Below, piece by piece: positions 27,072 to 35,673 of a DNA stretch of 64,000 nt (positions are counted from its first letter, which is position 1; the number at the start of each line of letters is the position of its first letter). The notes beneath the pieces are model-generated. The model saw only the letters and a list, made by a program, of their open reading frames with translations. It did not search any database and was not told the origin of the DNA. Both the position numbers and the translations under genes were made by a program. The stretch is from Streptomyces sp. NBC_00775 (GTDB taxonomy: Bacteria > Actinomycetota > Actinomycetes > Streptomycetales > Streptomycetaceae): contig NZ_CP108938.1 of assembly GCF_036347135.1 (NCBI RefSeq), forward strand, positions 2,542,001 through 2,606,000, written 5' to 3'.

Positions 27072-29575
27072 CGGGATCCCCCGGGCAGATGCCGACTTAT
27101 CTTCTTGAGGACCCCCCGGCGCTCCGTCGCGGTTCCGGGCGGCGGGGGCCACGAATCCTGTCGGCCCTGCAGTTCCGTCAGGATCCATTCGTGCCGGGCT
27201 TTCTGGATCTCGCTGTGATTCATCAGCTGGTCACGCAGTTCTCCGTGCCGGTCCCCGCGTGCGAGGGCCGCGTACAGTTCCAGCCCCGGGAAGCCCGCCA
27301 CGAGGCCGTCCATGTGCCAGGCGACCCGCTCCAGGCCGTCCGCTCCGACCTCGAGCGTCCACGCGGCGATCGCGTCCAGCAGCGGTGCGGGGAGACGACC
27401 CTGTTCATGGGCTTCGAGAACGATCCGGGCCAACTCCTGGTACGGCGCCCGGCCCTGATCCTGAGCCGCCTTCCGGAAGTCACGGACCGGCCGTAGCCAT
27501 CCCAGGTCGTACCGCTTCTCCAGTTCCTCCATGAGGTACTCGGGAACGTCGAGATCGTTGAGGGGCCTGCCCCGTCCGGTGAGCCGCCTGTGCAGTTCCT
27601 CGCAGAGTTGGCGCAGGAGGCTGTCCGGCAGCGCGCGGCTCAGCTCCTCGATCGCCCACCATGTGTTCCCGGACAACTCCCCGCCCAGAAGTGCCTCGAC
27701 CGCCACCCTCCTGAGTTCTCCGTCGGACTCGATCCGGCGGATCAGAACAGACACGTAGTCGTGCAGTGCCTCTTCCGCGGTGAGCCGCTCCAGCCGGGGC
27801 ATTCCCGCCGTGGCTCCGCCTCGGACAGCCGCGCAGAAGAGGTCGGCGTCGGCTGCCACAATCCCGGACGTCTGCGGCTCCCCGACAGGAACCAACTGCT
27901 CTACGGCTTCCCCCAGTCCGCGCTCCGTGCGGGCGACCCTCCAGAGCCGCGGCCACATCAGAGCGAGCACCTCCGGCCGCCTCTGCGCCCGGGCGATCTC
28001 CAGGGTGATCCGCCCGCCGCCCTCGAGTGCCCCGGCGAACTCGGCCGCGTCCGTGGCGGTGGCCAGGTCCAGGGATTCGCCGAGCAGTACGGCCGCGAAG
28101 CGCAGCCAGCCAGGGGTGACGTCGGCGGCCATGTCGTCCCGCGCTCGCTGCACCAGGCGGTGGAGCGGTGCCAGGCTGCGGTCCTCGTGGTCCAGCAGGC
28201 ACTTGAGCCATGTCTTCCCGACGGCGGACTCGCTGACGAGGAGGCGGTCGGCGCCGTCTGTGTGGCGGCCCCACTCGTTGTCAGCCATGTAGATGAGCGT
28301 CCCGGTCCATTCGTGCGTCGCTTCCGGGGCCTCGACCAGGGTGCTGAACAGTTCGTCGAAGCTGCCGGGGCGGCACGCCTCGACAGTGTTGTGGACGACG
28401 CCCAGGTACTGCTTGGCGCGCTCGAAGGACAGGGTGGGAGTGCCGGCGCCCAGGACCTCCCGGACGAGCAGGGACGGGGTGCGCTCGGACCAGTGCTCCC
28501 CCAGCAGGCTCCCCGCGACCGCGTTGCCGCCGTGCGCGCATCGGACCAGGAAGAGGGTCAGCGCGCCCAGGCGATGTTCGTTCAGGGACGCGGCCGGATA
28601 CCGTTCCAGGACCCGGCGGACGTCCCCGAACTGCCCTCCGCCCGACCGGATCTCCTCGACCACGACGTCCATCAGGTCCGCCTCGCGCAGGGTCCTGAGA
28701 GCCGCCCCGGGGCGTGGTGCCGCGGCCGGTTCCACGGCGGCCGTGAGCAGATACGCCACGATCTCGGTGGTGTCGCCGGTCTTCGCCCGCAGCCTGCGAA
28801 GCCCGTGCAGATAGGCCCGGGCGGTCTCGTCCCGCGGCTCACCCGGCGGGCTGCCGCCGAGCACCGACGTGACCTGCCCTGTCCGTGCCGCGGACGCGAA
28901 GAACAGCCTCAGGTCGTGCTGCGACGGGCCGGTCCAGGTCGCGGCGCTGAGCCAGGCCCGGCATTCGTAGGGCAGCAGAGAGCAGACCGCGTCGAGCACG
29001 CGGACGCGGTCGGTGACGTCGGGCAGTGCCTTACCCGGACTCGGCGTGATCGCCACCTGCCGGTTGCCGAGCAGCAGCGCGGCCACGCCGGCCGCCCAGT
29101 CGAAGCCCAACTGATCGATCACTTCGGCGAGTTCAGCGGGAGGCGTGCCAGGCACAGCGACGGTCATCGGGACCGCGTCGCCGGGAAGCGCCGGCGGATC
29201 CGACAGCAGCGCACGGTCGATCCCGGACCAGGTCAGGGCGGCCCGGCCCGCCTCCGCCCACTCCAGCAGGGTCAGCCTCCAGGCGTAACTGGGGGCGCCG
29301 GTGCCGTCGGTCGACCCGTCCCATGTGGTCTCCACGCAGGCGCAGACGGGTTCCGGATGCGTGTCCGTTCCGCCGAGGAACACCCGCCACGGCAGTTCGC
29401 CCTCCGGGTCACGGCCGCCCGGTGCGCCGGTGGCAGAGGCCTTCCAGAGGTAGGTGCTCGCCCGGTCGTCCGGAAGGCTGCTCCGCAACACCTCGTAGCC
29501 CATGGTCTGCCCCGGATGCTTGCCCAGCACCGCCCAGTGCGCGGTCAGTCGTTCCTCTCCGAGGCCCTCGTTCAC
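27068..29575 (-). CDS. Large GTPase-associated-type protein (GAP1-like)
   Basis: An 835-residue soluble protein encoded right after the GTPase gene with a four-base GTGA overlap. The first 140 residues are a beta-rich domain, followed by a mixed middle part and a long alpha-helical C-terminal half (for example EALHDYVSVLIRRIESDGELRR). No nucleotide-binding motif is seen. Position, size and layout resemble the GAP1 proteins that accompany small GTPases in predicted bacterial conflict systems. This assignment is by context and general look, not by a diagnostic motif. A ribosome site GGGGAAG precedes the GTG at 29575. Confidence 0.7.
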   Translation of the reverse strand: MNEGLGEERLTAHWAVLGKHPGQTMGYEVLRSSLPDDRASTYLWKASATGAPGGRDPEGELPWRVFLGGTDTHPEPVCACVETTWDGSTDGTGAPSYAWRLTLLEWAEAGRAALTWSGIDRALLSDPPALPGDAVPMTVAVPGTPPAELAEVIDQLGFDWAAGVAALLLGNRQVAITPSPGKALPDVTDRVRVLDAVCSLLPYECRAWLSAATWTGPSQHDLRLFFASAARTGQVTSVLGGSPPGEPRDETARAYLHGLRRLRAKTGDTTEIVAYLLTAAVEPAAAPRPGAALRTLREADLMDVVVEEIRSGGGQFGDVRRVLERYPAASLNEHRLGALTLFLVRCAHGGNAVAGSLLGEHWSERTPSLLVREVLGAGTPTLSFERAKQYLGVVHNTVEACRPGSFDELFSTLVEAPEATHEWTGTLIYMADNEWGRHTDGADRLLVSESAVGKTWLKCLLDHEDRSLAPLHRLVQRARDDMAADVTPGWLRFAAVLLGESLDLATATDAAEFAGALEGGGRITLEIARAQRRPEVLALMWPRLWRVARTERGLGEAVEQLVPVGEPQTSGIVAADADLFCAAVRGGATAGMPRLERLTAEEALHDYVSVLIRRIESDGELRRVAVEALLGGELSGNTWWAIEELSRALPDSLLRQLCEELHRRLTGRGRPLNDLDVPEYLMEELEKRYDLGWLRPVRDFRKAAQDQGRAPYQELARIVLEAHEQGRLPAPLLDAIAAWTLEVGADGLERVAWHMDGLVAGFPGLELYAALARGDRHGELRDQLMNHSEIQKARHEWILTELQGRQDSWPPPPGTATERRGVLKKISRHLPGGSR

Positions 29576-30738
29576 CGCCGCTTCCCCACGCGCCAGCCGC
29601 CGCCCCGGCCGCGGTCCCGGTGAATCCGGCTCTCCAGGTCGATCAGCGGTTCCAGGACGTTGATCGGCACCGGGGACGTACGGATGCGCAGTGTCCCGTC
29701 CACCGCGACCGGTTGGACGTAGTCCCCGTAGTCGAACACGTGCTGCGGGTTCAGCCGGAAGCCGACGGCGGAGGCCGCGTAGTAGGAGATGCGCCGGGGG
29801 TCGAAATGGGCGTACAGGGCGTCGCGTACCAGCCGGGCGTTGGATCCGCGGAACTCGTCGCACATCCACTGGAAGAACTTCTCGCTCTGTTCCCGGGGCA
29901 CGCGGGGAAGCCGTGAGCCCACCGTGTCCTGGGTGACCCAGCCCGCCTCCACCGCGGGCCGGAAGACGTCCGGGTGGTCGAACTTGGCTATGCAGACAGA
30001 CACATGGTGCGGAAGCCTGCCGTCGACGAGCTCGCCCTGGTCCCGGACCCTCGCGGCCAGCTGGATCAGAGTCGCCTGGAGATAGGTGAAGCTCTCGGTG
30101 GCCTCTTCGGCGTCACCGACCGGGTCGAAGAGATAGATCAGCCCATGGGACCGTGCGAGATGACCGACGAGCTGGGCCTGCTGGGGATGATCGTGCCGGA
30201 ACACCTCCCCGGCCGCGTCCTGGATCTCCAGCACGAAGTTGGGCCGCCGGCTCCGGAATCCCAGCTTTCCCTTCTCCTCCGGCCCCTGGACGGACCAGGC
30301 CATGCCGTGGACACCCATGCTGGCCGGCGGGAAGGCCCGCCGCCGGGTCAGCAGGTCCACGCCCTGGGTGAGGAAGGCGTTGGCCTCCTGCGTCATGCCG
30401 GCGATGTTCCAGCTGCCCTCGTTGTGCCGCTGGTACTGCATCGCGGCGATCGGCAGGGCGGTGAGATACGTCGTCTTGCCTGAGCGGGGTGCGCCCCACA
30501 GCCCGATTCTTATGCGGTCCGGGGCCGTCCCGTTCGCCTGGCCCGCTGACGGAACCGGCACGGCTTCCAAGACCGGCACCGAATCCGGTACCGGCGCGGG
30601 CTCCGGGGCATCGCCCGCGCCGGTGAGGGCCTGCCTCGGCGGTGCGCTGGGCGGGAGACCGCCCCCGGCCGGCGCGGTCACGGGGGCCGGCTCCGGGCCG
30701 CCGGACTCCTTCTTGTTCGGGTTGTAGAGATCGGACAT
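29572..30738 (-). CDS. P-loop GTPase of a GTPase-associated conflict system
   Basis: A 388-residue protein. A proline-rich disordered N-terminus (1-72) precedes a G domain: P-loop GAPRSGKT (82-89), the DxxG Walker B in EIQDAAGE (Asp174-Gly177), and an NKxD-like AKFD (251-254) for base recognition. The N-to-A change in the last motif leaves GTP specificity uncertain. ATG at 30738 has a strong GAGGAG site. A 58-base gap separates it from the upstream zinc-ribbon gene, the only real gap in the operon and a place where a second promoter could lie. It is probably the nucleotide switch of the system. Confidence 0.85.
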   Translation of the reverse strand: MSDLYNPNKKESGGPEPAPVTAPAGGGLPPSAPPRQALTGAGDAPEPAPVPDSVPVLEAVPVPSAGQANGTAPDRIRIGLWGAPRSGKTTYLTALPIAAMQYQRHNEGSWNIAGMTQEANAFLTQGVDLLTRRRAFPPASMGVHGMAWSVQGPEEKGKLGFRSRRPNFVLEIQDAAGEVFRHDHPQQAQLVGHLARSHGLIYLFDPVGDAEEATESFTYLQATLIQLAARVRDQGELVDGRLPHHVSVCIAKFDHPDVFRPAVEAGWVTQDTVGSRLPRVPREQSEKFFQWMCDEFRGSNARLVRDALYAHFDPRRISYYAASAVGFRLNPQHVFDYGDYVQPVAVDGTLRIRTSPVPINVLEPLIDLESRIHRDRGRGGGWRVGKRR

Positions 30739-30796
30739 GAACTCTCCTCGTACCGGGGACGCAGGGGCGGAGGGCCGGAGGGGACGCGGGGCGGTG

Positions 30797-32752
30797 TCAC
30801 ACGAGCGGGTCGGCGAAGGCGAGAGGGCAGTCCGGGCCCTCCACCCCCCAAGGTGGGGCGAGGCTCTGGGCCACGGCTTCCGCCGGGTCGGCGCCCGGCC
30901 GGAAGACGCCGTCGGCGCCGAGGGCGCTCCAGGCCTCGTCGGCGTAACGCCGGGCCTCGCGGCCCGGAAGGTCCGGCGGTGGCGGCCCGGCTGGGGGATC
31001 CGCCCGGGTCATCACCTGGAATTCGTGGAAGTGCAGCAGGTCGAGGGCCGTCCGCCAGTTCACGCCGTGCGGACAGGCCGGGACGAGGCCCTGCTGGCGG
31101 GCCGGCGCGGGCGGACGGCGGGCGACGATCAGGACCACCCTCCGTACGTCGGCGGCGCCCGGGTCCTCGGTGGCGCCCCGGCCCTCGGCAGCGAGCCGGG
31201 CCACTTCCCACAGAGCCTCCTCCAGGGACGACACGGCGTCCTGCCGGCGCCGGGCGTGCGACCATCCGTCCAGGGCGGCCGGCAACGCGGCGGGCGGGCG
31301 CGCGGAGACGGGGGCCTGCAGCAGGATGCCCTCCTTGGCCAAACGGCTCTCGTAGACGGTGTGGTCGTAGTGGCCGACGGCTCCGACGCGGATCGCGGTG
31401 CCGGCGCGATCCCGCCGGGCCAGCAGGGCGGCGACGTCCCGCACGAAGGTGAGGCGTTCCTCGGTCTCGGCCTGATCGGCGCCGCTGAGCTCGACGGTGA
31501 GGAACAGCTCCAGCCGCGGCGGCCGTACGATCCGCCGCGGCAGGGAAGAGAACAGACCCGGCACGTCGACGGCGGCCGGATTCCGGCGCCCGCCGGGCGG
31601 GCGGGCAACGGGGGCGCCGGGGGTGACGAGGTCCACCTCCCCCGGTCCGCGCAGGACGAAGGTCAGCCGCGCCGGTTCCAGGGCCCCGACCTCGATCTGA
31701 TGCACGCTCACGGGCGGAGCACCGGTCCCGTCGGCGGCGGGTACACCGGCCAGCACCGGAAGGTACAGGGCGTCGCGGCCGGTCACTCCGCCGTGCACAG
31801 TGACCTCGGCGGTCTCGGTCTCACCGGGGGCGAGCCGAGAGCCTGCGGGGAAGAGCACATGGCTGTGGGGGTGCACGGCGCCGGTGTCACGGTCGGCCCG
31901 GGCCAGCAGCAGCGTGTGGTCGGCCAGAAGCGGCAGGGTTCGCACGAGACGGCGCACCGCGTCGGCGGTCGTACGGCGGGCCGGTATGCCCTCAGCCAAC
32001 TCCGTACTGCCCGCGTGCAGTTCCACCCGGGAGACGCCGGCGTCCCACACGGCGGCGGCCGCACGCTCCAGCAGCTCCCACCCGGGCGGGGGCCGCAGCA
32101 GGACGACCGGGGGGTCGGGAACCGCCGGCAGGCATGCCTTGAGCCACTCCAGCACGGCGGAGTCGAATTCCCCGCGGTCCACGGGCGGCAGGGTGCCTAT
32201 TCCGCCCGCGAGCTGGAAACGGCACACATCCTCGTCGAAATCGAACTCCGGTACGACTAAATGCCATGTCTTGCTTCCCGCGTCGTTCTGCAGCGGGATT
32301 CCGGCCTCCCCGATGGTCACTTTGATCATGTGGAGGCCGTCGGCCGTGAATTCCACGAACGACAATTCCTTGAAAAGGCCCTGGTGGAGGTCGTCGAGGA
32401 GATCGCCGCGTCCGGACGGAATCCCGAGGTCGGCCGAAGCGACTTCGGGCGGTTTCTTCTCGTCCCGTCCCGGCGGACCTCCCCTGGTCACCTCCGCGAC
32501 CCGCTCGCTGCCCTCCGGGCGCCGGGCCGACAGGGCCGCCGCCCGGATGTCCCAGGCGTGCTCGGCCGCGAGGAGCTCAGCCCCGGCGGCCTCCAGGTCC
32601 CGGGCGGTCAACTCCCCCAGTACGGGGTCGTCTTGGAGCTGCCATCCGCACACCGCACAGAAGGCGCTCCGCTGATCCGCACAGAAGTCGCCCTGCTGAT
32701 CCGGGGTCGCACACACCGGGCAGGCGGCCTGCGGATCACAGGCCCCCGTCAT
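30797..32752 (-). CDS. Zinc-ribbon protein with VWA-like C-terminal region
   Basis: A 651-residue protein, first clear gene of the operon. The N-terminus has cysteines 11, 14, 24, 32 and 35 in CPVCxTPD, GDFC and CAVCGW, a zinc ribbon. A beta-rich middle follows (about 130-400) with DTGAVHPHSHVLFPAG and a PPG-rich linker. The C-terminal 250 residues (RLELFLTVELSG, RVGAVGHYDH, VRRVVLIVARRP) read like a degenerate Rossmann or VWA domain without a clear metal site. ATG at 32752 has GGAG eight bases upstream. No known family is certain; it could be the recognition component. Confidence 0.75.
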   Translation of the reverse strand: MTGACDPQAACPVCATPDQQGDFCADQRSAFCAVCGWQLQDDPVLGELTARDLEAAGAELLAAEHAWDIRAAALSARRPEGSERVAEVTRGGPPGRDEKKPPEVASADLGIPSGRGDLLDDLHQGLFKELSFVEFTADGLHMIKVTIGEAGIPLQNDAGSKTWHLVVPEFDFDEDVCRFQLAGGIGTLPPVDRGEFDSAVLEWLKACLPAVPDPPVVLLRPPPGWELLERAAAAVWDAGVSRVELHAGSTELAEGIPARRTTADAVRRLVRTLPLLADHTLLLARADRDTGAVHPHSHVLFPAGSRLAPGETETAEVTVHGGVTGRDALYLPVLAGVPAADGTGAPPVSVHQIEVGALEPARLTFVLRGPGEVDLVTPGAPVARPPGGRRNPAAVDVPGLFSSLPRRIVRPPRLELFLTVELSGADQAETEERLTFVRDVAALLARRDRAGTAIRVGAVGHYDHTVYESRLAKEGILLQAPVSARPPAALPAALDGWSHARRRQDAVSSLEEALWEVARLAAEGRGATEDPGAADVRRVVLIVARRPPAPARQQGLVPACPHGVNWRTALDLLHFHEFQVMTRADPPAGPPPPDLPGREARRYADEAWSALGADGVFRPGADPAEAVAQSLAPPWGVEGPDCPLAFADPLV

Positions 32753-32948
32753 CTGTCCACTCCCCCGACTCCCCGCCTCGGTCCGAGCCTTGCCCCGCCC
32801 CGCCCCGGAAGGCGCGGACGAGCACTTCACGCAACACCCGTTCCATGGACGCATCATGATGACACGACGCCGTGATCAATTCCCCGGTTCCACAGTTCGC
32901 CGACAATCCGTTGACAACCCCGTCCGGGTTCAGTCGCCGGAACTCCAT
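32736..32948 (-). CDS. Possible 70-residue leader gene of the GTPase operon
   Basis: Frame from ATG at 32948 (GTG at 32960 is an alternative), with its stop 17 bases inside the zinc-ribbon gene. The peptide starts MEFRRLNPDG, contains two cysteines and has an amphipathic helix MERVLREVLVRAF. Third positions are less G/C-biased than in the neighbours and the ribosome site is poor. It could be a small coupled first gene (or even a radical SAM substrate) or an unused open frame. Confidence 0.25.
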   Translation of the reverse strand: MEFRRLNPDGVVNGLSANCGTGELITASCHHDASMERVLREVLVRAFRGGAGQGSDRGGESGEWTDDGGL

Positions 32949-33173
32949 ACTCCGATTCACCTGGCCAATTCACCGCGCGGGGAAGCGGATTACCGACGTC
33001 GATCTGTTGGGCCGCCGGGCTCCGCGACCGTCCAGGCGTCACACTCCATGAACCCACTCACCCGTCCTTCCGCTCCGCATCCCCCCTCGCGCCCCCGGCA
33101 TCTCCTCATGCGGAGCGGAAGGACGTCCTTCCATTCCACCGGGTCGCCCGGGCGGGGACCGGTCGCGGGCCGG
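32753..33173. other. Control region of the GTPase operon
   Basis: 421 bases between the macro-domain gene and the first large gene of the GTPase operon. The stretch at about 32860-33000 is clearly less GC-rich than its surroundings and must hold the operon promoter, possibly around TTGTCA at 32912-32917 on the minus strand. The left part has the small open frame at 32736-32948. The right part carries the nested hairpins at 33064-33132. Confidence 0.6.
33064..33132. repeat. Nested, mutually exclusive hairpins
   Basis: A 17-bp arm at 33064-33080 (GTCCTTCCGCTCCGCAT) is the exact complement of 33108-33124 across a 27-base loop. The right arm overlaps a second perfect 16-bp palindrome GGAAGGACGTCCTTCC at 33117-33132. 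The two structures cannot form together. It lies 40 bases past the macro-gene stop, so it may end that transcript; it may also be a protein-binding site before the GTPase operon. Confidence 0.75.
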
Positions 33174-34250
33174 TCACATCCCGGCCGGGACGCGCTCGAC
33201 CAGCGCCGCCGCCTCGGGGGTGCGCACCACGAAATGGACGTCCCACCGCGCCCCGCGCGCCAACTCCGCCTCGACGGCGGCCCATATGGCGGCCAGACTG
33301 ACGCGGTACGGGAGCCCGCCGCGCCCCGAGCCGAGCAGCGGGAAGCACACCGAGCGCAGCGGCGGCGCGTGGCGGTCGCACTCCTCGGCCAGGAGCGCGA
33401 GGGCCCGGGACACGGCCCGGGTCACGTCGGCCGGGAGCACGTCGTAGTCGTTGGTCCCGGCCCGGGGAACGGCGACCGCGGCGTGGTAGATCCGCCGCAC
33501 ACCTTGTCCGGCCAGGGCCCCCGAGCTGGTGGCCGCCACCGTGCCGGGCAGCACCGGGCGTCCCGCGGTCCCCTGCCGGGCCGCCCACTTGCGCAGTTCG
33601 TCGTGGACCGGGTCGTCCAGCACATCGCCGGTCACCCCGCGGACGGCGGCCGCACGGCGGAGCGACGCGGCGACCGACGACTTGTACTGCTCGGGGAGCG
33701 CGAGGTGGACGTTGGCAGGGGAGACGACCACGTCCACGTCCCGCAGCAGGTCCACGGGATGCACATGGAGGGTGAGCCTCACCTGTCGGCCGCCGGCCCG
33801 GACGTGAACGAACCGGTGTGTACCGACGCCCCACTCGTCCCCTTCGGCACCGGGTACCCCTGTCTCCTGCGGCACCAGCCGGAGGACGTGCTCGGCGACC
33901 TGCCCGAGGACCATCACCTCGTGGTCCTTGCGGAAGCGCTCGACGCTCACGCCGTACACCGAGGCCGCCCGGGCGCGACGCGAGGACGCCGGCCAGTCCC
34001 GGGTGCCCTGCGCCAGCCCCAGGGTGTACTCGGCGGCGGTGCGCAGCGTGCCCGCGTCGAGGCGCGACACGGCGAGCCGCAGCAGCGCCTCGACGGCCGC
34101 GCCCGGACTCCGGGCCGCGGTCGCGGTCACCGCTTCCGCGGCCGCCTCCAGCGCCGGCAGGGCACGCCCACGCAGCCGGACCAGGCCCGCGCGTCTGACT
34201 TCCCTCAGTTCAGAGAGAAGTGACGCAGGGTCAGGAAGGGACGATGCCAT
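33174..34250 (-). CDS. Macro-domain (ADP-ribose-binding) protein
   Basis: A 358-residue protein. The N-terminal 130 residues are helical and include RRARAASVYGVSVERFRKDHE, possibly a coupling or HTH-like module. From about residue 160 it is a macro domain: VVVSPANVHLALP in place of the usual NAAN..L loop, then the phosphate loop FPLLGSGRGGLP near residue 310. Such domains bind or remove ADP-ribose. It is the last gene of the CHAT 2 operon, 59 bases after the RES toxin gene. The pairing makes sense, since RES enzymes cleave NAD. ATG at 34250 has no good ribosome site and sits inside a hairpin. Confidence 0.85.
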   Translation of the reverse strand: MASSLPDPASLLSELREVRRAGLVRLRGRALPALEAAAEAVTATAARSPGAAVEALLRLAVSRLDAGTLRTAAEYTLGLAQGTRDWPASSRRARAASVYGVSVERFRKDHEVMVLGQVAEHVLRLVPQETGVPGAEGDEWGVGTHRFVHVRAGGRQVRLTLHVHPVDLLRDVDVVVSPANVHLALPEQYKSSVAASLRRAAAVRGVTGDVLDDPVHDELRKWAARQGTAGRPVLPGTVAATSSGALAGQGVRRIYHAAVAVPRAGTNDYDVLPADVTRAVSRALALLAEECDRHAPPLRSVCFPLLGSGRGGLPYRVSLAAIWAAVEAELARGARWDVHFVVRTPEAAALVERVPAGM

Positions 34251-34267
34251 GCGTTCACCATGGCATC
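34243..34267 (-). promoter_or_regulatory. Hairpin that covers the macro-gene start codon
   Basis: GATGCCATG at 34243-34251 is the exact complement of CATGGCATC at 34259-34267 with a seven-base loop. The ATG at 34250-34248 lies in one arm, so the start codon would be paired in the mRNA. It may limit translation until an upstream ribosome arrives, or be an operator. Confidence 0.5.
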
Positions 34268-34309
34268 ACGCTTCACCCGCGGACAAGCGGGACCGCCGGC
34301 CCGAGGACG

Positions 34310-34987
34310 TCACTCCCGTCTCGGCCGCGAGATCTCCGACCGCAGCGGTTCGAGCAGCTGGTTCGCCTTCTCGATGCCGGCATCGGAGTCGAGGTCCGCA
34401 ATACCTTTCTCCGGCAGCACCTCCAGCGGCTCGCCGTCGCCCTGGCCGAACCGGTCGTGGAAGAGCACCAGGGCGCGCCGGGGCCGGTTGTGCCGGGACT
34501 GCCAGATCAGCCCCATGACGTCGGGTACCTGCGCCCGGATCTCGCTCGCCCAGCGCCTTGCCTGTACGTAGTTCCGCTCGTCCTCCAGGAGTGTGGAGTC
34601 CTGGCAGACGGCGGCCAGATCGGGCGACTCGATCAGGGAGACCAGGTTCAGCTCGCACCTGGTGCGCAGCACGCTCAGCGACCGGCGCCAGACCGCGGCG
34701 TAGGGGATGAGCCGCATGCCCGCCGACGGTTCGAACGGCCTGGAGCGCAGCACGCTTTCCGCGAGGGCCGTGGTCGCCGTGTCCGCCAGGTACAGACAGT
34801 GATACGGATCGAGCAGCGTGCCGTCGAAGCGGCTGCCGTCCTTGAACTCGAAGGGGTCAGCGAGCTTCGGGTTGAACTCGTTCGGCACGTACTTGGTGCT
34901 GTGGACGCGCCACAGCTCCGTGCCGGCCGGGATCACATGACGGTTGGGTCGCAGCTCCAACGGGGTCATGGGGAAGAGGCCGCTCAT
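34310..34987 (-). CDS. RES-domain toxin (NAD+-degrading)
   Basis: A 225-residue protein with the full RES set: Arg27 in ELWRVHS, Tyr66 in CLYLADT, Glu77 in TALAESV and Ser164 in GLIWQSR. This fold is found in MbcT/RES toxins, which destroy NAD+ and stop growth or kill the cell. All four key positions are kept, so an active enzyme is likely. It begins one base inside the stop of the upstream antitoxin-like gene (TGATG). Slightly longer than many RES toxins (150-200 residues). NAD loss as the effect here is inferred from the family. Confidence 0.88.
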   Translation of the reverse strand: MSGLFPMTPLELRPNRHVIPAGTELWRVHSTKYVPNEFNPKLADPFEFKDGSRFDGTLLDPYHCLYLADTATTALAESVLRSRPFEPSAGMRLIPYAAVWRRSLSVLRTRCELNLVSLIESPDLAAVCQDSTLLEDERNYVQARRWASEIRAQVPDVMGLIWQSRHNRPRRALVLFHDRFGQGDGEPLEVLPEKGIADLDSDAGIEKANQLLEPLRSEISRPRRE

Positions 34988-35673
34988 CAGTCCCCCTCCA
35001 CCAGTGCGGTGGCCGCCCCGACCAGCTGCTGATCGGGCAGCCGGCCGAGGAGCGACGCGGGTGTCCCGCCCAGCCAGGTGTTCCCGCTGAACCACCAGGC
35101 CGCGGCACCCCGGGGGTCGATGTCCGCGAGGAGAAGACGGTTGACCTCGAGGACCACCTCGTACGGGGTACCGCCGCCCGCGGCGAACTGGAACTCCGGG
35201 TAGCGGTCACCGCCCGGGTCCGACAGCCTGATCAACTCGGGCGGCGGTGCGGCGCCGCCGCAGCGGGCCCGCGCCTCGTCCGCCGAGAGGGCCGGCGCCC
35301 GGAGCAACTCGTCCTGCGCGCCGGCTGCGACGCCCTCAGTGCCGGGGGCCGGCGAGGGGCTCGCCAGCGCGGCCATCAGCTCCCGCGCTCCCGCCACGGC
35401 CGTCGGCCCGGGCGGCGCCGCGACCAGCCGCACCGCGTCGAGCTCGGTGCGCACCGGATGGCCGAGCGGCAGCGGCAGCAGCAGGGCAAGTTGCACGCCG
35501 CGGAGTGCCCTGCGGACCGCCCTGTCGTCGTCGGGCGCCACACCGGTGAGGGCTTCCAGCCTGGCCAGCAGCTGCGCGTACTGCTCGTCGTCGAGCGCCT
35601 CGCGGATGGTGACCTGGTGCTCCCCGATCAGGGCGAACAGCCGGCCGGCTGCACTCTCATGACCGTCGTTCAT
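34987..35673 (-). CDS. Probable antitoxin of the Xre/MbcA/ParS type, with an unusual long N-terminus
   Basis: A 228-residue protein. The C-terminal 75 residues (DRYPEFQFAAGG, then DPRGAAAWWFSGNTWLGGTP and LPDQQLVGAATALV) match the toxin-binding domain of ParS/Xre/MbcA antitoxins, the normal partners of RES toxins. The N-terminal 120 residues are helical and are not an obvious Xre HTH, so it may not repress its own promoter in the usual way. It overlaps the end of the CHAT 2 gene by 17 bases and shares one base with the RES start. The ATG at 35673 has a GGGGGGAA ribosome site. Confidence 0.75.
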   Translation of the reverse strand: MNDGHESAAGRLFALIGEHQVTIREALDDEQYAQLLARLEALTGVAPDDDRAVRRALRGVQLALLLPLPLGHPVRTELDAVRLVAAPPGPTAVAGARELMAALASPSPAPGTEGVAAGAQDELLRAPALSADEARARCGGAAPPPELIRLSDPGGDRYPEFQFAAGGGTPYEVVLEVNRLLLADIDPRGAAAWWFSGNTWLGGTPASLLGRLPDQQLVGAATALVEGD

